DNA of 64,000 nucleotides from Veillonella sp. (lineage in GTDB: Bacteria > Bacillota > Negativicutes > Veillonellales > Veillonellaceae): NCBI RefSeq assembly GCF_018364065.1, contig NZ_JAGZMO010000002.1, forward strand, positions 310,001 to 374,000. Direction: 5' to 3'. The first letter of the stretch is position 1; each line of letters starts with the position of its first letter. The translations under genes and the position numbers were made by a program. Below, one piece after another: positions 43,600 to 52,032 of the stretch. The notes under the pieces are model-generated. The model did not search any database and was not told the origin of the DNA. It saw nothing but the letters and a program-made list of their open reading frames with translations.

Positions 43600-43829
43600 T
43601 TATCCACAAAAGTCAGTGGATAACTTGTGGATAGACTGTGAATTTATTGTGTGTAAAGCCATTGTAAAAGTGTATAAGTCGTAATTTTAGTGGATAATTC
43701 TGTGGATAAATACACGTTTTAGTGTTAATAAACCCCATATAAAGGCAAAAATACACTTACGCACATAAAATTTTTCAAAATCTATCCACATTGGATAGAC
43801 TGTTAAAATTCATCGAACATATATCCACA
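43600..43829. other. Cluster of seven DnaA boxes away from oriC
   Basis: Within 230 bp: TTATCCACA (43600, plus), TTATCCACT (43615-43623, minus), CTATCCACA (43626-43634, minus), TTATCCACT (43689-43697, minus), TTATCCACA (43701-43709, minus), CTATCCACA (43782, plus), ATATCCACA (43821, plus). Two are perfect strong-type boxes and five differ by one base. The gap has no gene and lies beside a tRNA. The density exceeds that of the dnaA-dnaN origin region. Confidence 0.8.
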
Positions 43830-43874
43830 GTTAAGACTTTTTAAGCGTAAAAATAGGCTTTGAAAGCCGTAATA

Positions 43875-43903
43875 TTGCAGTAAATGAGTGAACCGTTTAT
43901 AAT
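43875..43903 (+). promoter_or_regulatory. Promoter of tRNA-Arg
   Basis: TTGCAG (43875-43880), 17 bases, TATAAT (43898-43903), about 46 bases before the tRNA. Confidence 0.7.
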
Positions 43904-43949
43904 ATAACTATTCTTTCATTTACTTTATTTGTAAATACAAGTTACATAT

Positions 43950-44026
43950 GCGCCTATAGCTCAGTAGGATAGAGCAGCAGTTTCCTAAACTGCGTGTCGG
44001 TGGTTCGATTCCGCCTAGGCGCACCA
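43950..44026 (+). tRNA. tRNA-Arg (anticodon CCT)
   Basis: A 77-base cloverleaf with encoded CCA. Acceptor GCGCCTA / TAGGCGC, D arm TAGCTCAGTAGGATAGAGCA, anticodon stem GCAGT/ACTGC with loop TTCCTAA (anticodon CCT), T arm GGTGGTTCGATTCCGCC, discriminator A. It reads AGG arginine codons. Confidence 0.96.
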
Positions 44027-44030
44027 AATA

Positions 44031-44081
44031 GACCGGCTTCAGTGGGCTGTGAAATATCGCAGCCACGAAGTCGGTTTTTTA
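44031..44081 (+). terminator. Terminator after tRNA-Arg
   Basis: GACCGGCTTC / GAAGTCGGTT with an inner GGCTG/CAGCC stem and six T. Confidence 0.85.
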
Positions 44082-44196
44082 TATTAATTTGGTATTTTTA
44101 TAGAAAATTATTTATTTTTATGTAAGAATGGTGTAATATTAAACTGTTAGATCTATAGCTGTTAACTGATTATGTATCGTATTAGGAGGCGCAGTT

Positions 44197-44511
44197 ATGC
44201 CACAATTGATTTTTAAAGGTGTAAAACCTGATGTTGTAAAAAAATTAAGTATTCACTTGCCAAAAACATTGTCTGATTTATCCAATACGCCATTGGATTA
44301 TTTCACACTGGAATGTCCTGAAACTCAATATTTCCGAAATGGCGAAGTTCATAACATGTACCCATTGGTGGAAGTGCTGCAGTTCGATCGCGGTGTAGAA
44401 ATGGAAGGGCAAATGGCTAAGTGCATCGCTGATGCGGTGAAAGCGGAAGGTTTTGACGTGTGTGAAGTGTACTTCATGCATATTGGCAGAGACGATTACT
44501 ACGAATTTTAA
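44197..44511 (+). CDS. DUF1904 family protein
   Basis: A 104-aa protein. The layout MPQLIFKGVKPDVVKKLS, LECPETQYFRNG, PLVEVLQFDRG and CEVYFMHIGRDDYYEF matches the DUF1904 family, which resembles the small tautomerase-like fold and has an N-terminal Pro after Met, as here. No reaction has been shown. It has a GGAGG site and is a single gene. Confidence 0.82.
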   Translation: MPQLIFKGVKPDVVKKLSIHLPKTLSDLSNTPLDYFTLECPETQYFRNGEVHNMYPLVEVLQFDRGVEMEGQMAKCIADAVKAEGFDVCEVYFMHIGRDDYYEF

Positions 44512-44563
44512 TGGAACTAGAGAGAGCAATTTAGATTTGGGAACAATTTAAGTTGTTAATCCG

Positions 44564-44753
44564 TTAACAGTGTAAGTGAGGCTCCGCCTTTGGCGGGCTC
44601 ATCGATAGATGTTAAATCCCCTTTGATTGTCACTTCCTGATTACTGCATCACATATTCGCACCGGAGTGCATAAGGCTTTCATTCTTGCCTTGGCCGGTG
44701 GGACTGTGAATTATGGTAACCGGACAGGGTGCACAATCTTGAGGGGATTTTTT
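44564..44753 (+). promoter_or_regulatory. Structured leader RNA, candidate riboswitch, before the YfcC-type gene
   Basis: Two domains. The first (44564-44615) is a stem TTAACA/TGTTAA enclosing TGAGGCTCCGCC ttt GGCGGGCTCA. The second (44614-44750) is one long rod closed by AAATCCCC/GGGGATTT and GATTGT/ACAATC, with further pairs CAC/GTG, CCTG/CAGG, CACA/TGTG, CACCGG/CCGGTG and AAGGC/GCCTT towards the tip, and two purine-containing internal loops. A T run follows the closing stem. It does not match a riboswitch class that I can name. Confidence 0.6.
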
Positions 44754-44787
44754 ATGTATTTGTTTTGCTTGAGAAAGGAGATCCTGT

Positions 44788-46167
44788 ATGTTTAAAAACA
44801 TAAAAGCTCCTCATACCTTCGTTTTGTTGGTGGGGCTTATTATTCTGGCGGTTATTGCCACTCATTTTGTACCGGCCGGTTCATTTGAACGCTTCAAGGA
44901 CGCGGAAACAGGCCGTACGTTAGTAAAAGCCGGATCGTTTGCATTTATAAAATCCAATCCAATCAGTTTATGGGAAGTACCGGCGATTATTTATAAGGGC
45001 ATTGTAAAATCAGCCCCTATTGTTACATTCATTCTAATCATTGGCGGCGCCTTCGAAATTATTATTGATACAAAAGTTTTCTCTGCTTTGGCGCAGCGTT
45101 TGTCCAAAGTATTTACCAAACGTCGCTTCATGGTTATTCCTGCCTTTGTAACGTTATTCTCTATTTTCGGTACCACCATGGGCATGTCCACGGAAGTTAT
45201 GATTTTCGTACCTATTGGTATTGTATTGGCTGAGTCATTAGGGCTCGACCGCGTAACGGGCACAGCTATGATTGCTATGGGCGCGGCCATCGGCTTTACC
45301 GCCGGCGTACTCAATCCGTTTAGCGTTGGGGTGGCCCAGTCTATTGCGCAGCTTCCTTTATTCTCCGGCAGCGGTTACCGTATTTTCATCTTAATTGTAC
45401 TTATTATTATTACGTCTTTATACATTATGTGGTATGCGAAACGCGTTATGGACGATCCTAGGAAGAGCATCGTTTACGGAGAAGAAAATCCGCCGGAATT
45501 TGAACTTGAAAAAGAAGAAGTTCCTATGGATACGCGCATGATTTTGAGCCTCTTAGCCATCGTTTTAGGCATGGGCGTTTTGATTTACGGTCTTGTAAAA
45601 TGGGATTGGTATTACGAAGAAATGTCTGGTCTCTTCCTGACGCTGGGCGTTGTGGTAGGTCTTATTGCAGGCTATGATGTAAATAAAATTGCTAAAATCT
45701 TTGGTCGCGGTTGTGCCAATATCTGCGTTGGTGCCTTGATCATTGGTTTTGCTCGTGGTATCGAAGTGGTTCTTTCGGATGCAAAAATCATCGATACTAT
45801 CGTTTACACATTGTCTAATGCAGTAGACGGCATGCCAAGTTATTTACAGGCTGTGGGCATGTTCCTCATTCAGTCCCTCATTAACTGTGTCATAGTATCC
45901 GGTTCCGGTCAGGCTGTAGTAACAATGCCGCTCATGACGCCACTTGCCGACATCATCGGTATGACTCGTCAGACAGCCGTATTGGCCTTCCAATTGGGCG
46001 ACGGCTTCTCCAACTCCGTATTGCCTACGTCCTCCTCCTTGATGGGCTTCCTCGTTGTATCGCGCATTCCGTATACAAACTGGTTGAAATTCATGATGCC
46101 GCTATTTATCCTCTGGACTTTAGCAGGCTGTGTATTTATGGTTGGGGCTATCTTAATCGGATATTAA
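44788..46167 (+). CDS. YfcC family membrane transporter
   Basis: A 459-aa membrane protein of the YfcC/COG1288 family (C4-dicarboxylate-carrier-like fold, also linked to amino acids or peptides). About 12 hydrophobic segments are seen. Conserved stretches are HTFVLLVGLIILAVIATHFVPAGSF, TPLADIIGMTRQTAVLAFQLGDGFSN and GTTMGMSTEVMIFVPI. It starts after AAAGGAG and is followed, 285 bp later, by an M20 amidohydrolase, a pairing that suggests import of an acylated or peptide-like substrate which is then hydrolysed. Its expression is probably controlled by the structured leader upstream. The last codons fall inside an 11-bp tandem repeat. Confidence 0.85.
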   Translation: MFKNIKAPHTFVLLVGLIILAVIATHFVPAGSFERFKDAETGRTLVKAGSFAFIKSNPISLWEVPAIIYKGIVKSAPIVTFILIIGGAFEIIIDTKVFSALAQRLSKVFTKRRFMVIPAFVTLFSIFGTTMGMSTEVMIFVPIGIVLAESLGLDRVTGTAMIAMGAAIGFTAGVLNPFSVGVAQSIAQLPLFSGSGYRIFILIVLIIITSLYIMWYAKRVMDDPRKSIVYGEENPPEFELEKEEVPMDTRMILSLLAIVLGMGVLIYGLVKWDWYYEEMSGLFLTLGVVVGLIAGYDVNKIAKIFGRGCANICVGALIIGFARGIEVVLSDAKIIDTIVYTLSNAVDGMPSYLQAVGMFLIQSLINCVIVSGSGQAVVTMPLMTPLADIIGMTRQTAVLAFQLGDGFSNSVLPTSSSLMGFLVVSRIPYTNWLKFMMPLFILWTLAGCVFMVGAILIGY

Positions 46168-46205
46168 TCGGATATTAATCAGATAGTAATCAGATAATTA
46201 TCAGA
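46151..46205 (+). repeat. Five tandem copies of an 11-bp unit across a stop codon
   Basis: Units TCTTAATCGGA, TATTAATCGGA, TATTAATCAGA, TAGTAATCAGA and TAATTATCAGA follow without gaps. The first two encode the end of the YfcC-type protein and its TAA stop. Confidence 0.85.
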
Positions 46206-46238
46206 TAGTAAGCTATTAATCGGTTATTAAATATAAAC

Positions 46239-46301
46239 GTCCTCCTTGTTATTTCGTTCAGGAAATACACCTGTTGCGATATAATATAAGGAGGACTTTT
46301 T
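46239..46301 (+). terminator. Terminator after the YfcC-type gene
   Basis: GTCCTCCTT / AAGGAGGAC with a 40-base loop, then T run. Confidence 0.75.
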
Positions 46302-46339
46302 ATATAACAATTGTCTATTTAAAATTCATTAAGTATAAA

Positions 46340-46442
46340 GTCGTCTGTTTAAAATAGATTGACTATAAAGTAAAACCGTTTAGTTATAAAGCAAAGAAAA
46401 TAGCTATAAAGTAGAATATCTATAAAAAAAGTAATTATAAAG
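46340..46442 (+). repeat. Degenerate TATAAAG repeats before the M20 gene
   Basis: TATAAAG or TATAAAA recurs six times from 46345 to 46440 at 15-25 base intervals, with the last copy merging into the GGAGAG ribosome site of the next gene. Non-coding. Confidence 0.5.
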
Positions 46443-46452
46443 GAGAGAGCAT

Positions 46453-47646
46453 ATGAACGCACAGGATATTAAAGCGGTAAAGGATTTTTTAAAAGAAGGT
46501 CCCGGCCATCAGTTAATAGCGTTAAGTGATGAAATTTTCGATTTGAAGGAATTGTCCGGTGAAGAGTTTAAATCGTCCGAGTTGTTGAAGGCGTATCTTG
46601 AACAGGCCAGTTATGAAGTGGAATCCGGCGTAGGTGGAATGGCTACGGCCTTTCGTGCTACATATGTAAATGGGGACGGCTCCGGCCCGTCATTTGGTCT
46701 GTTGGCTGAATATGATGCTTTGGAGCGTCTGGGTCACGGTTGCGCACATCATATGCAGGGCCCGGCTATTTTAGGAGCGGCTGAAGCGATTCGTCAGTTT
46801 GGAGGCCATCATAATTATAAAATCGTCATTTATGGAACGCCGGCGGAAGAAACGTTGGGCGGAAAAATTGTAATGGCGGACAACGGCTGTTTCCAAGACA
46901 TCGATATTGCCTTGATGATGCACGGGGCGGACTCCACCTGTGTGGACGAACGCTGTATGGCGTTGGAAAACTTCGTAGTTACATTCCACGGCACATCGTC
47001 TCATGCGGCCATGAATCCTGATGAAGGACGCAGTGCTTTTGATGCGGTATTACTCAGCTTTAACGGCATTGAGTTTCTCCGCGAACACGTGAAGGATGAT
47101 ACGCGTATGCACTACACGGTGCGTGATGCGGGCGGAGCGCCTAATGTGGTACCTAATAAGGCTGTTGGTGAATACACGTTGCGTTCTTATGACACAGATT
47201 ATTTAAACGAAGTAGTAGAACGTTTTATGAACATTTTAAAAGGGGCCGCCTTGATGACTGATACGACCTTTGAAGTGCAGCGTGACTATCCGTTTAAGGC
47301 TAAAATTCCTAACTTTACGTTGAATGATTTAGTGATGGAGCAGGCTGTTCAGCTGGGGATGCCACAGATTACGGAACCTCGTAAAAAGACGGGTTCAACC
47401 GACTTCGGCAATGTTATGTACATGGTTCCGGGCACATGTATCCGCACAGCTTTTGTGGATCAGGGTATTGCCGCTCATTCCACAGAATATGTGGAAGCGG
47501 GCAAAACGGCACGGGCTCATGAGGCGATGCTTGATGCGACCGTTGTCCTGGCAGGTACTTGTATCGACATATTGAACAATCCGGACATGTTAACGCGCAT
47601 ACAAAATGAGTTCCAAGAAGCAAAGCAAAAAGGAATGAGTAAGTAG
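46453..47646 (+). CDS. M20 family amidohydrolase (AbgB/IAA-hydrolase-like)
   Basis: A 397-aa enzyme of the M20D type. It has LLAEYDALERLGHGCAHHMQGPA, the metal-binding HGCAHHM region, GTPAEETLGGKIVMAD with the catalytic Glu pair, and MMHGADSTCVD. HGTSSHAAMNPDEGRSAFDAV is the dimerisation-domain signature, and STDFGNVMYMVPG gives the late metal ligands. Such enzymes cleave N-acyl amino acids or p-aminobenzoyl-glutamate. The adjacency to a YfcC transporter supports uptake and cleavage of a conjugated amino acid. ATG 46453 follows GGAGAG. Confidence 0.87.
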   Translation: MNAQDIKAVKDFLKEGPGHQLIALSDEIFDLKELSGEEFKSSELLKAYLEQASYEVESGVGGMATAFRATYVNGDGSGPSFGLLAEYDALERLGHGCAHHMQGPAILGAAEAIRQFGGHHNYKIVIYGTPAEETLGGKIVMADNGCFQDIDIALMMHGADSTCVDERCMALENFVVTFHGTSSHAAMNPDEGRSAFDAVLLSFNGIEFLREHVKDDTRMHYTVRDAGGAPNVVPNKAVGEYTLRSYDTDYLNEVVERFMNILKGAALMTDTTFEVQRDYPFKAKIPNFTLNDLVMEQAVQLGMPQITEPRKKTGSTDFGNVMYMVPGTCIRTAFVDQGIAAHSTEYVEAGKTARAHEAMLDATVVLAGTCIDILNNPDMLTRIQNEFQEAKQKGMSK

Positions 47647-47953
47647 GACCTATAAAAGCCTATAGATTTAGTATAGAGACCAACGTAAATAATTTATCTT
47701 TACTGTATGATATAGTTAACATGAGAAAATCAGATAGATAATATAACGATAATGCCCGTGTAGAATGAATAATATGTGCCCCTTTTGGTGATTAAAATTT
47801 TGCAGGTGCTAAAATATAGATTGTTTTGTATAATATAGATTAGCATGTAATATGCGGAAAATTTCAAAAAAGGTACAATTTGGGGATTTAATAAGGGTAT
47901 AAAAGAGAGATGGTTACCGGGTGGTAACATCGCGGTTTAGAGGAGGCAGTATA
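47647..47953 (+). other. Leader region of the GltD-like gene
   Basis: AT-rich, no gene. TATAAT at 47829-47834 is a possible -10. A perfect hairpin GTTACC ggGT GGTAAC (47913-47928) lies 12 bases before the GAGGAGG ribosome site of the next gene. It superficially resembles the GGGTGG core of a T-box but no other T-box element is visible. Confidence 0.5.
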
Positions 47954-49300
47954 ATGAGTGAAGATGCAGTAAAATATGTAGAATTTGATAAAGACTATAC
48001 ATTGGAAGAAGCTTTGGCAGAAGCAAAGCGCTGTTTGAATTGCGCCAAGCCTTTATGCCGCACAGGTTGTCCGATTCAGAATGAAATTCCTCGCTTTATT
48101 CACGCCATCGCGCGCGGTAACTTCGGGGAAGCTAACGATATTATCGGCGAACGCAGTAATTTACCGGCTATTTGCGGCCGTGTTTGCCCTCGTGAAAAAC
48201 AATGCGAAGGTCACTGCATTTTAAATCGCGCTAAAAAACCGATCAACATCGGTAAATTGGAACGCTTTGCTGCAGACTTCGAAAGTCATTATGGACTTCG
48301 TAAGTTAAAACCTATTATTAAAGATCAAGGTAAAATTGCCGTTATCGGTTCCGGTCCTGCCGGCCTTACCGTAGCAGGCGACATGGCCCGTCTCGGCTAT
48401 GATGTAACAATTTTTGAAAAACAGGAAGAACCGGGCGGTATTCTGCTCTACGGTATTCCTGCATTCCGTTTGGGTAAAGATGTTGTGCGTCGTGAAATCG
48501 ACCGCTTGAAAGCATTGGGCGTTAAGTTCGAATGTAATGTGGAAATCGGTCCTGAACGCAATATTGATACACTTATGGCGGAAGGTTTTGACGCTATCTT
48601 CATCGCCATTGGTACACATGTGCCAATTCCATTGCCAATGGAAAACGACGATAAACCGGGCGTGCTTCAGGCTATGGCTTTGTTGACTGCTGTACAGCTC
48701 CATGAAAATGGCCGTATTGGCGAAGAAATGATCGCTGTAAAACCTGGTGACCGTGTAATCGTTATCGGCGCCGGCAACGTGGCCATGGATGCGGCTCGTA
48801 CTTGCGTGCGTCTGGGCGCTAAGAGTGTTAACGTGGCATATCGCCGCGGCGAAGCTAATATGAGTGCTAACCCTTCCGAATATGCGGAAGCTAAAGAAGA
48901 AGGCGTTCGTTTTAACTTCTTCCGTGCTCCTGTAGGCGTGGAAAGTGACGGTCAAATCGTAACAGGCCTTCGTTGTGAAGTACAGGACGGTCATGAAGAC
49001 GGTTCTATCACAGGTACCGGTACATATGAAATTTTACCGGCCGATAAAATCATTATAGCCATCGGTCAGAAACCTAATACGTCCATTGTGGGCGCTGAAA
49101 ATGGCATTGATGTTGATGATAACGGTTATGTAATTACCCGTGATATGCCTTATGGCATGACCAGCCGCAAAGGCGTATTCGCCGGCGGTGACATCGTTCA
49201 TAAACCTGCCACTGTAGTATTGGCTATGCATGCAGCTAAAAACGTTGTAGAAGGCATGGTTAACTATTGCGAAGCTAAACACTATTTAGGTGATTTATAA
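47954..49300 (+). CDS. GltD/NfnB-like NAD(P)H-dependent flavoprotein
   Basis: A 448-aa protein of the stand-alone glutamate-synthase-small-subunit type (called homotetrameric GltA in some databases; NfnB is a close relative). The N-terminal iron-sulfur domain has CLNCAKPLCRTGCP and CGRVCPREKQCEGHC. The FAD fold is GSGPAGLTVAGDMA and the NAD(P) fold is GAGNVAMDAARTC, with a C-terminal GVFAGGDIVHKPATVVLAM. No large glutamate synthase subunit or NfnA gene is adjacent, so the true reaction (electron transfer between NAD(P)H and ferredoxin, or another partner) is open. The start is at ATG 47954 behind GAGGAGG. Confidence 0.85.
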   Translation: MSEDAVKYVEFDKDYTLEEALAEAKRCLNCAKPLCRTGCPIQNEIPRFIHAIARGNFGEANDIIGERSNLPAICGRVCPREKQCEGHCILNRAKKPINIGKLERFAADFESHYGLRKLKPIIKDQGKIAVIGSGPAGLTVAGDMARLGYDVTIFEKQEEPGGILLYGIPAFRLGKDVVRREIDRLKALGVKFECNVEIGPERNIDTLMAEGFDAIFIAIGTHVPIPLPMENDDKPGVLQAMALLTAVQLHENGRIGEEMIAVKPGDRVIVIGAGNVAMDAARTCVRLGAKSVNVAYRRGEANMSANPSEYAEAKEEGVRFNFFRAPVGVESDGQIVTGLRCEVQDGHEDGSITGTGTYEILPADKIIIAIGQKPNTSIVGAENGIDVDDNGYVITRDMPYGMTSRKGVFAGGDIVHKPATVVLAMHAAKNVVEGMVNYCEAKHYLGDL

Positions 49301-49305
49301 TACGT

Positions 49306-49367
49306 AAAAAAAGACCTGAATGAAAGGCTCCTACTCACGAGGAGACCAATCATTCGGGTCTTTTTTA
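49306..49367 (+). terminator. Terminator after the GltD-like gene
   Basis: AAAAGACC / GGTCTTTT outer stem with GAATGA/TCATTC and CTCCT/AGGAG inside, then T run. Confidence 0.88.
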
Positions 49368-49464
49368 GTTTGTATTGGTATAAAGATTATAAAGGCGTTT
49401 ATTCGGTTTAGTTTATATCCATTTAATCTTGCCTTTAATTAGACCTTCTACTTATATCGTTTTA

Positions 49465-50664
49465 TTAAACCTTTAGGCTTTCCAGACCTTTACTGAGTCG
49501 TGCCACCGCTTCTTTAATGTTGTCAGGGGAAGTACCTAAGTTAAAGCGTGCAAAGGATGCGCAGTCTTTGGAGAACCAGGAGCCCGGGTTGGTAGCCAGT
49601 TTGCAGGTGTGGAGCAGGAAGTCATTAGTTTTCTCCGGTTCCATATAGGCGGAGAAATCAACCCATGCCAGGTACGTACCTTCCAGCGGTGTAATTACCA
49701 ATTCAGGAGCCACTTTTAAAAGTTCTTCTTTGAAATAGTTGTAGTTGTCGAGAATAACCGCTTTTAAAGCATCAAACCATTCGTCCCCATGAGCAAAGGC
49801 CGCCTTGGTGGATTCCAAGCTGAGCACGTTCAATGGCGTATGATCAACGGCTTTTGTGTACTCATCATATTGACGGCGCAATGTTTGGTCAGGAATAACC
49901 ACATGGCTGATCGGCAAGGATGGCAGGCTGAACGTCTTTGATGCACTGAATAAGGCAATGAGGCGATTCTTATAGTGGCCATCTTTTACAGTCAAGGCAG
50001 AAGTAAATTTGTATGGCTCGAAAATAAAATCTTGATGGATTTCATCGCTTACGATAATTACATCATGAGCCTCGCAAATGCTGAATACGGTGTCCAATTC
50101 TTCTTCGGTCCATACGCGGCCTGCCGGGTTGTGAGGATTGCAGAAAATCATGAGCTTAACGTCGTTGTCTGTTATCTTTGCTTCCATATCTTTAAAATCA
50201 ATGGTGTAATGGCCTTCTTCATCGCGAATCAGAGGACTGGTGATGAGTTTTCGGCTCGTATCTTGCGGTGCCGATTGGAATGGCGGATATACAGGGGTGA
50301 AGACTAATACGCTGTCACCGGGTTTGGTATAGGCGTTTACAGTATTATAGAATCCTGTAACTACGCCGCCGCAGAAGCGCACGTGTCGCTCATCCACCGT
50401 GTAGCCGTGATGGCGCTGCAACCAGCCGTTGATGGCGTCGAAATAATCTTCCGGAACTAAAGTATAACCGTATGCACCGTGGTTAACGCGTTCAATTAAG
50501 GCGTCAGTGACTTCACGAGGTACTTTGAAGTCCATGTCTGCGATCCATAAAGAGAGCAAGTCCGGAGCATCGAAGCCGAGACGTTTCCCCATGCCGTCCC
50601 ATTTGGAAGAATTTGTGTGACGTCGGTCTACACTGTATTCGTTAAGAAATTCTATTTGATTCAT
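49465..50664 (-). CDS. patB: MalY/PatB family pyridoxal-phosphate C-S lyase or aminotransferase
   Basis: A 399-aa fold-type I PLP enzyme. It has WIADMDFKVPREVTDAL, HGAYGYTLVPEDYFDAI and FCNPHNPAGRVWTEEEL. SDEIHQDFIF holds the cofactor-binding Asp and the SASKTFSLPSLP motif holds the PLP lysine. NPGSWF..FARFNLGTS carries the carboxylate-binding Arg. The MalY/PatB branch usually cleaves cystathionine to homocysteine. With MetH and MetF in the window it would fit methionine synthesis, but it is not in that operon. Own ribosome site AGGAG. Confidence 0.88.
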   Translation of the reverse strand: MNQIEFLNEYSVDRRHTNSSKWDGMGKRLGFDAPDLLSLWIADMDFKVPREVTDALIERVNHGAYGYTLVPEDYFDAINGWLQRHHGYTVDERHVRFCGGVVTGFYNTVNAYTKPGDSVLVFTPVYPPFQSAPQDTSRKLITSPLIRDEEGHYTIDFKDMEAKITDNDVKLMIFCNPHNPAGRVWTEEELDTVFSICEAHDVIIVSDEIHQDFIFEPYKFTSALTVKDGHYKNRLIALFSASKTFSLPSLPISHVVIPDQTLRRQYDEYTKAVDHTPLNVLSLESTKAAFAHGDEWFDALKAVILDNYNYFKEELLKVAPELVITPLEGTYLAWVDFSAYMEPEKTNDFLLHTCKLATNPGSWFSKDCASFARFNLGTSPDNIKEAVARLSKGLESLKV

Positions 50665-50993
50665 AATGCTTTCTCCTGTATAAAAAATAAAATTAGATGA
50701 TGTATAATCATGTTTGCTGATTTTATTATAACATAGAGAAATATAAATATATTAATTGTTACAGCCCTTATTTAAGTTTTGTCCTATATAATTTTATGTC
50801 ATGAACAATTCATCGGAATATGATATACTGATTTTATAGATATAGTTCAATATATAGGCTGATTCTGTATGTTATTCTCACAACAAGTGGGAATATACAG
50901 ACAGGAGACTATGTAGTTATAAAGTAAAATAACTATATATGGTAGCACAGGAATGTGACTATATATGTGTTCCTATTAAAGGAGGAGTATGTT
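50665..50993 (+). other. Divergent intergenic region with hairpin
   Basis: Holds the upstream regions of patB (minus) and the secreted DUF3298-type gene (plus). TTCTCAC aacaa GTGGGAA with outer CTGT/ACAG pairing forms a hairpin at 50865-50900. After it ACTATATA-type words repeat up to the GGAGGAG site. No gene. Confidence 0.5.
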
Positions 50994-51869
50994 ATGAAAC
51001 GTAAATTACAGCAATATATAATGGCTGTGCTTGTGGGCGGCGCAGTGCTTGGCGGTTTTTCCGCAGTCAGTGCGGCCGATGTGACCGTAGTGCCTGTAGA
51101 TTCCGAACCGTCCGTAGCGGTGACGAATGAATCCGGCGATATTGTAGCCGTTCAGACACCGACTGAAGCGCAGAACAACACAACCGGTATTATGACAAAA
51201 CGCATTTCCCAGGACATTTCGCCAAGCAGTAACAAGGAAATGTGGAACGAAACAGATGCGTTAACTCGTGATGCGGAACTCATTCAGGTGCCGGATGCCA
51301 ATGCGTACTACCAACGTTTGGCCGTGGCTGTTTCGCCAATCGCCATTACCGGTGACCGTTTACACATTACCTATCCGGAAGTGAAACATGTGAGCCCTGT
51401 AGTAACTAAGATGATGAACGAAAAAATCACCAAGTACGTACAGACCTTGCAGAAGAATTTGGAAAAGAATAATCTGAAAGCGGATATGAAGCAGAACTTG
51501 TACATTACCTACGATGTAGTGGCTAATGGCGATGGTATCTTCAGTGTATTGTTAAAATCTTACACTATCGGCGATCAGGCGGCTAACGGCTTAAATACAG
51601 TAAAAGCATTTACATTTAACAGCTCCAGCGGTCGTCTGTTGTCTTTAGGTGACTTCGGCGGCGTGTCCAAGGACGTATTAAATGCGGCGATTAACGATAA
51701 CCAGGAAATTTCCGACCAGTTCTTCCCTGAAAACCGTACGGTAGATAAAGTTCCTTCCGACTTCTATGCAACAGAAGATCACGAATTGTACATTATCTTC
51801 CAACAGGGCACTGTAGGGCCTATGTCCTCCGGTACCATCTACGTGCCTGTAGGTAAGAGCAAACGATAA
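50994..51869 (+). CDS. Secreted protein with DUF3298/DUF4163-type domain
   Basis: A 291-aa exported protein. Residues 1-28 form a signal peptide (MKRKLQQYIMAVLVGGAVLG, ending AVSA). Residues 29-90 are a low-complexity linker. The remainder (VSPIAITGDRLHITYPEVKH, then a beta-rich part with SYTIGDQAANGLNTVKAFTF and FFPENRTV) follows the RsiV/PdaC-like DUF4163-DUF3298 layout: a mixed alpha/beta domain that binds cell-wall sugars or lysozyme in some members. No catalytic motif is visible. ATG 50994 follows GGAGGAG. Monocistronic. Confidence 0.75.
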   Translation: MKRKLQQYIMAVLVGGAVLGGFSAVSAADVTVVPVDSEPSVAVTNESGDIVAVQTPTEAQNNTTGIMTKRISQDISPSSNKEMWNETDALTRDAELIQVPDANAYYQRLAVAVSPIAITGDRLHITYPEVKHVSPVVTKMMNEKITKYVQTLQKNLEKNNLKADMKQNLYITYDVVANGDGIFSVLLKSYTIGDQAANGLNTVKAFTFNSSSGRLLSLGDFGGVSKDVLNAAINDNQEISDQFFPENRTVDKVPSDFYATEDHELYIIFQQGTVGPMSSGTIYVPVGKSKR

Positions 51870-51878
51870 GAACTGTTA

Positions 51879-51975
51879 AAAAGAAATAACACATAACAGT
51901 TAAAAAGAAATAGCACATAATTGTTGAAAAGGATTAACATATATTTACATGATAGTTAAATAATAGTTAAATAGT
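51879..51975 (+). repeat. Short degenerate repeats in the trailer
   Basis: GTTAAAAAGAAATAACACATAA and near copies (51889, 51907) are followed by repeated ATAGTTAAAT words. The first units can be read as a 25-bp direct duplication. Non-coding. Confidence 0.5.
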
Positions 51976-52013
51976 AAAAGGATGTCATAACCATGCAGGT
52001 ATGACATCCTTTT
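51976..52013. terminator. Bidirectional terminator
   Basis: AAAAGGATGTCATA / TATGACATCCTTTT with a 10-base loop, between convergent genes. Confidence 0.9.
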
Positions 52014-52032
52014 GTATTATTTATTGCAAAGT

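Noticed and set aside
44572..44606. Possible M-box (Mg2+) riboswitch, from GTGAGGCTCC
   Set aside because: Only the first ten bases resemble the M-box; later conserved blocks are missing and the fold differs.
47905..47945. Possible T-box leader (GGGTGGTAACATCGCGG)
   Set aside because: Resembles the T-box core, but there is no specifier domain, no terminator after it, and the bases are better explained by a simple GTTACC/GGTAAC hairpin.
48305..48994. 229-codon minus-strand frame inside the GltD-like gene
   Set aside because: Shadow of a well-supported flavoprotein; His/Thr-rich composition.
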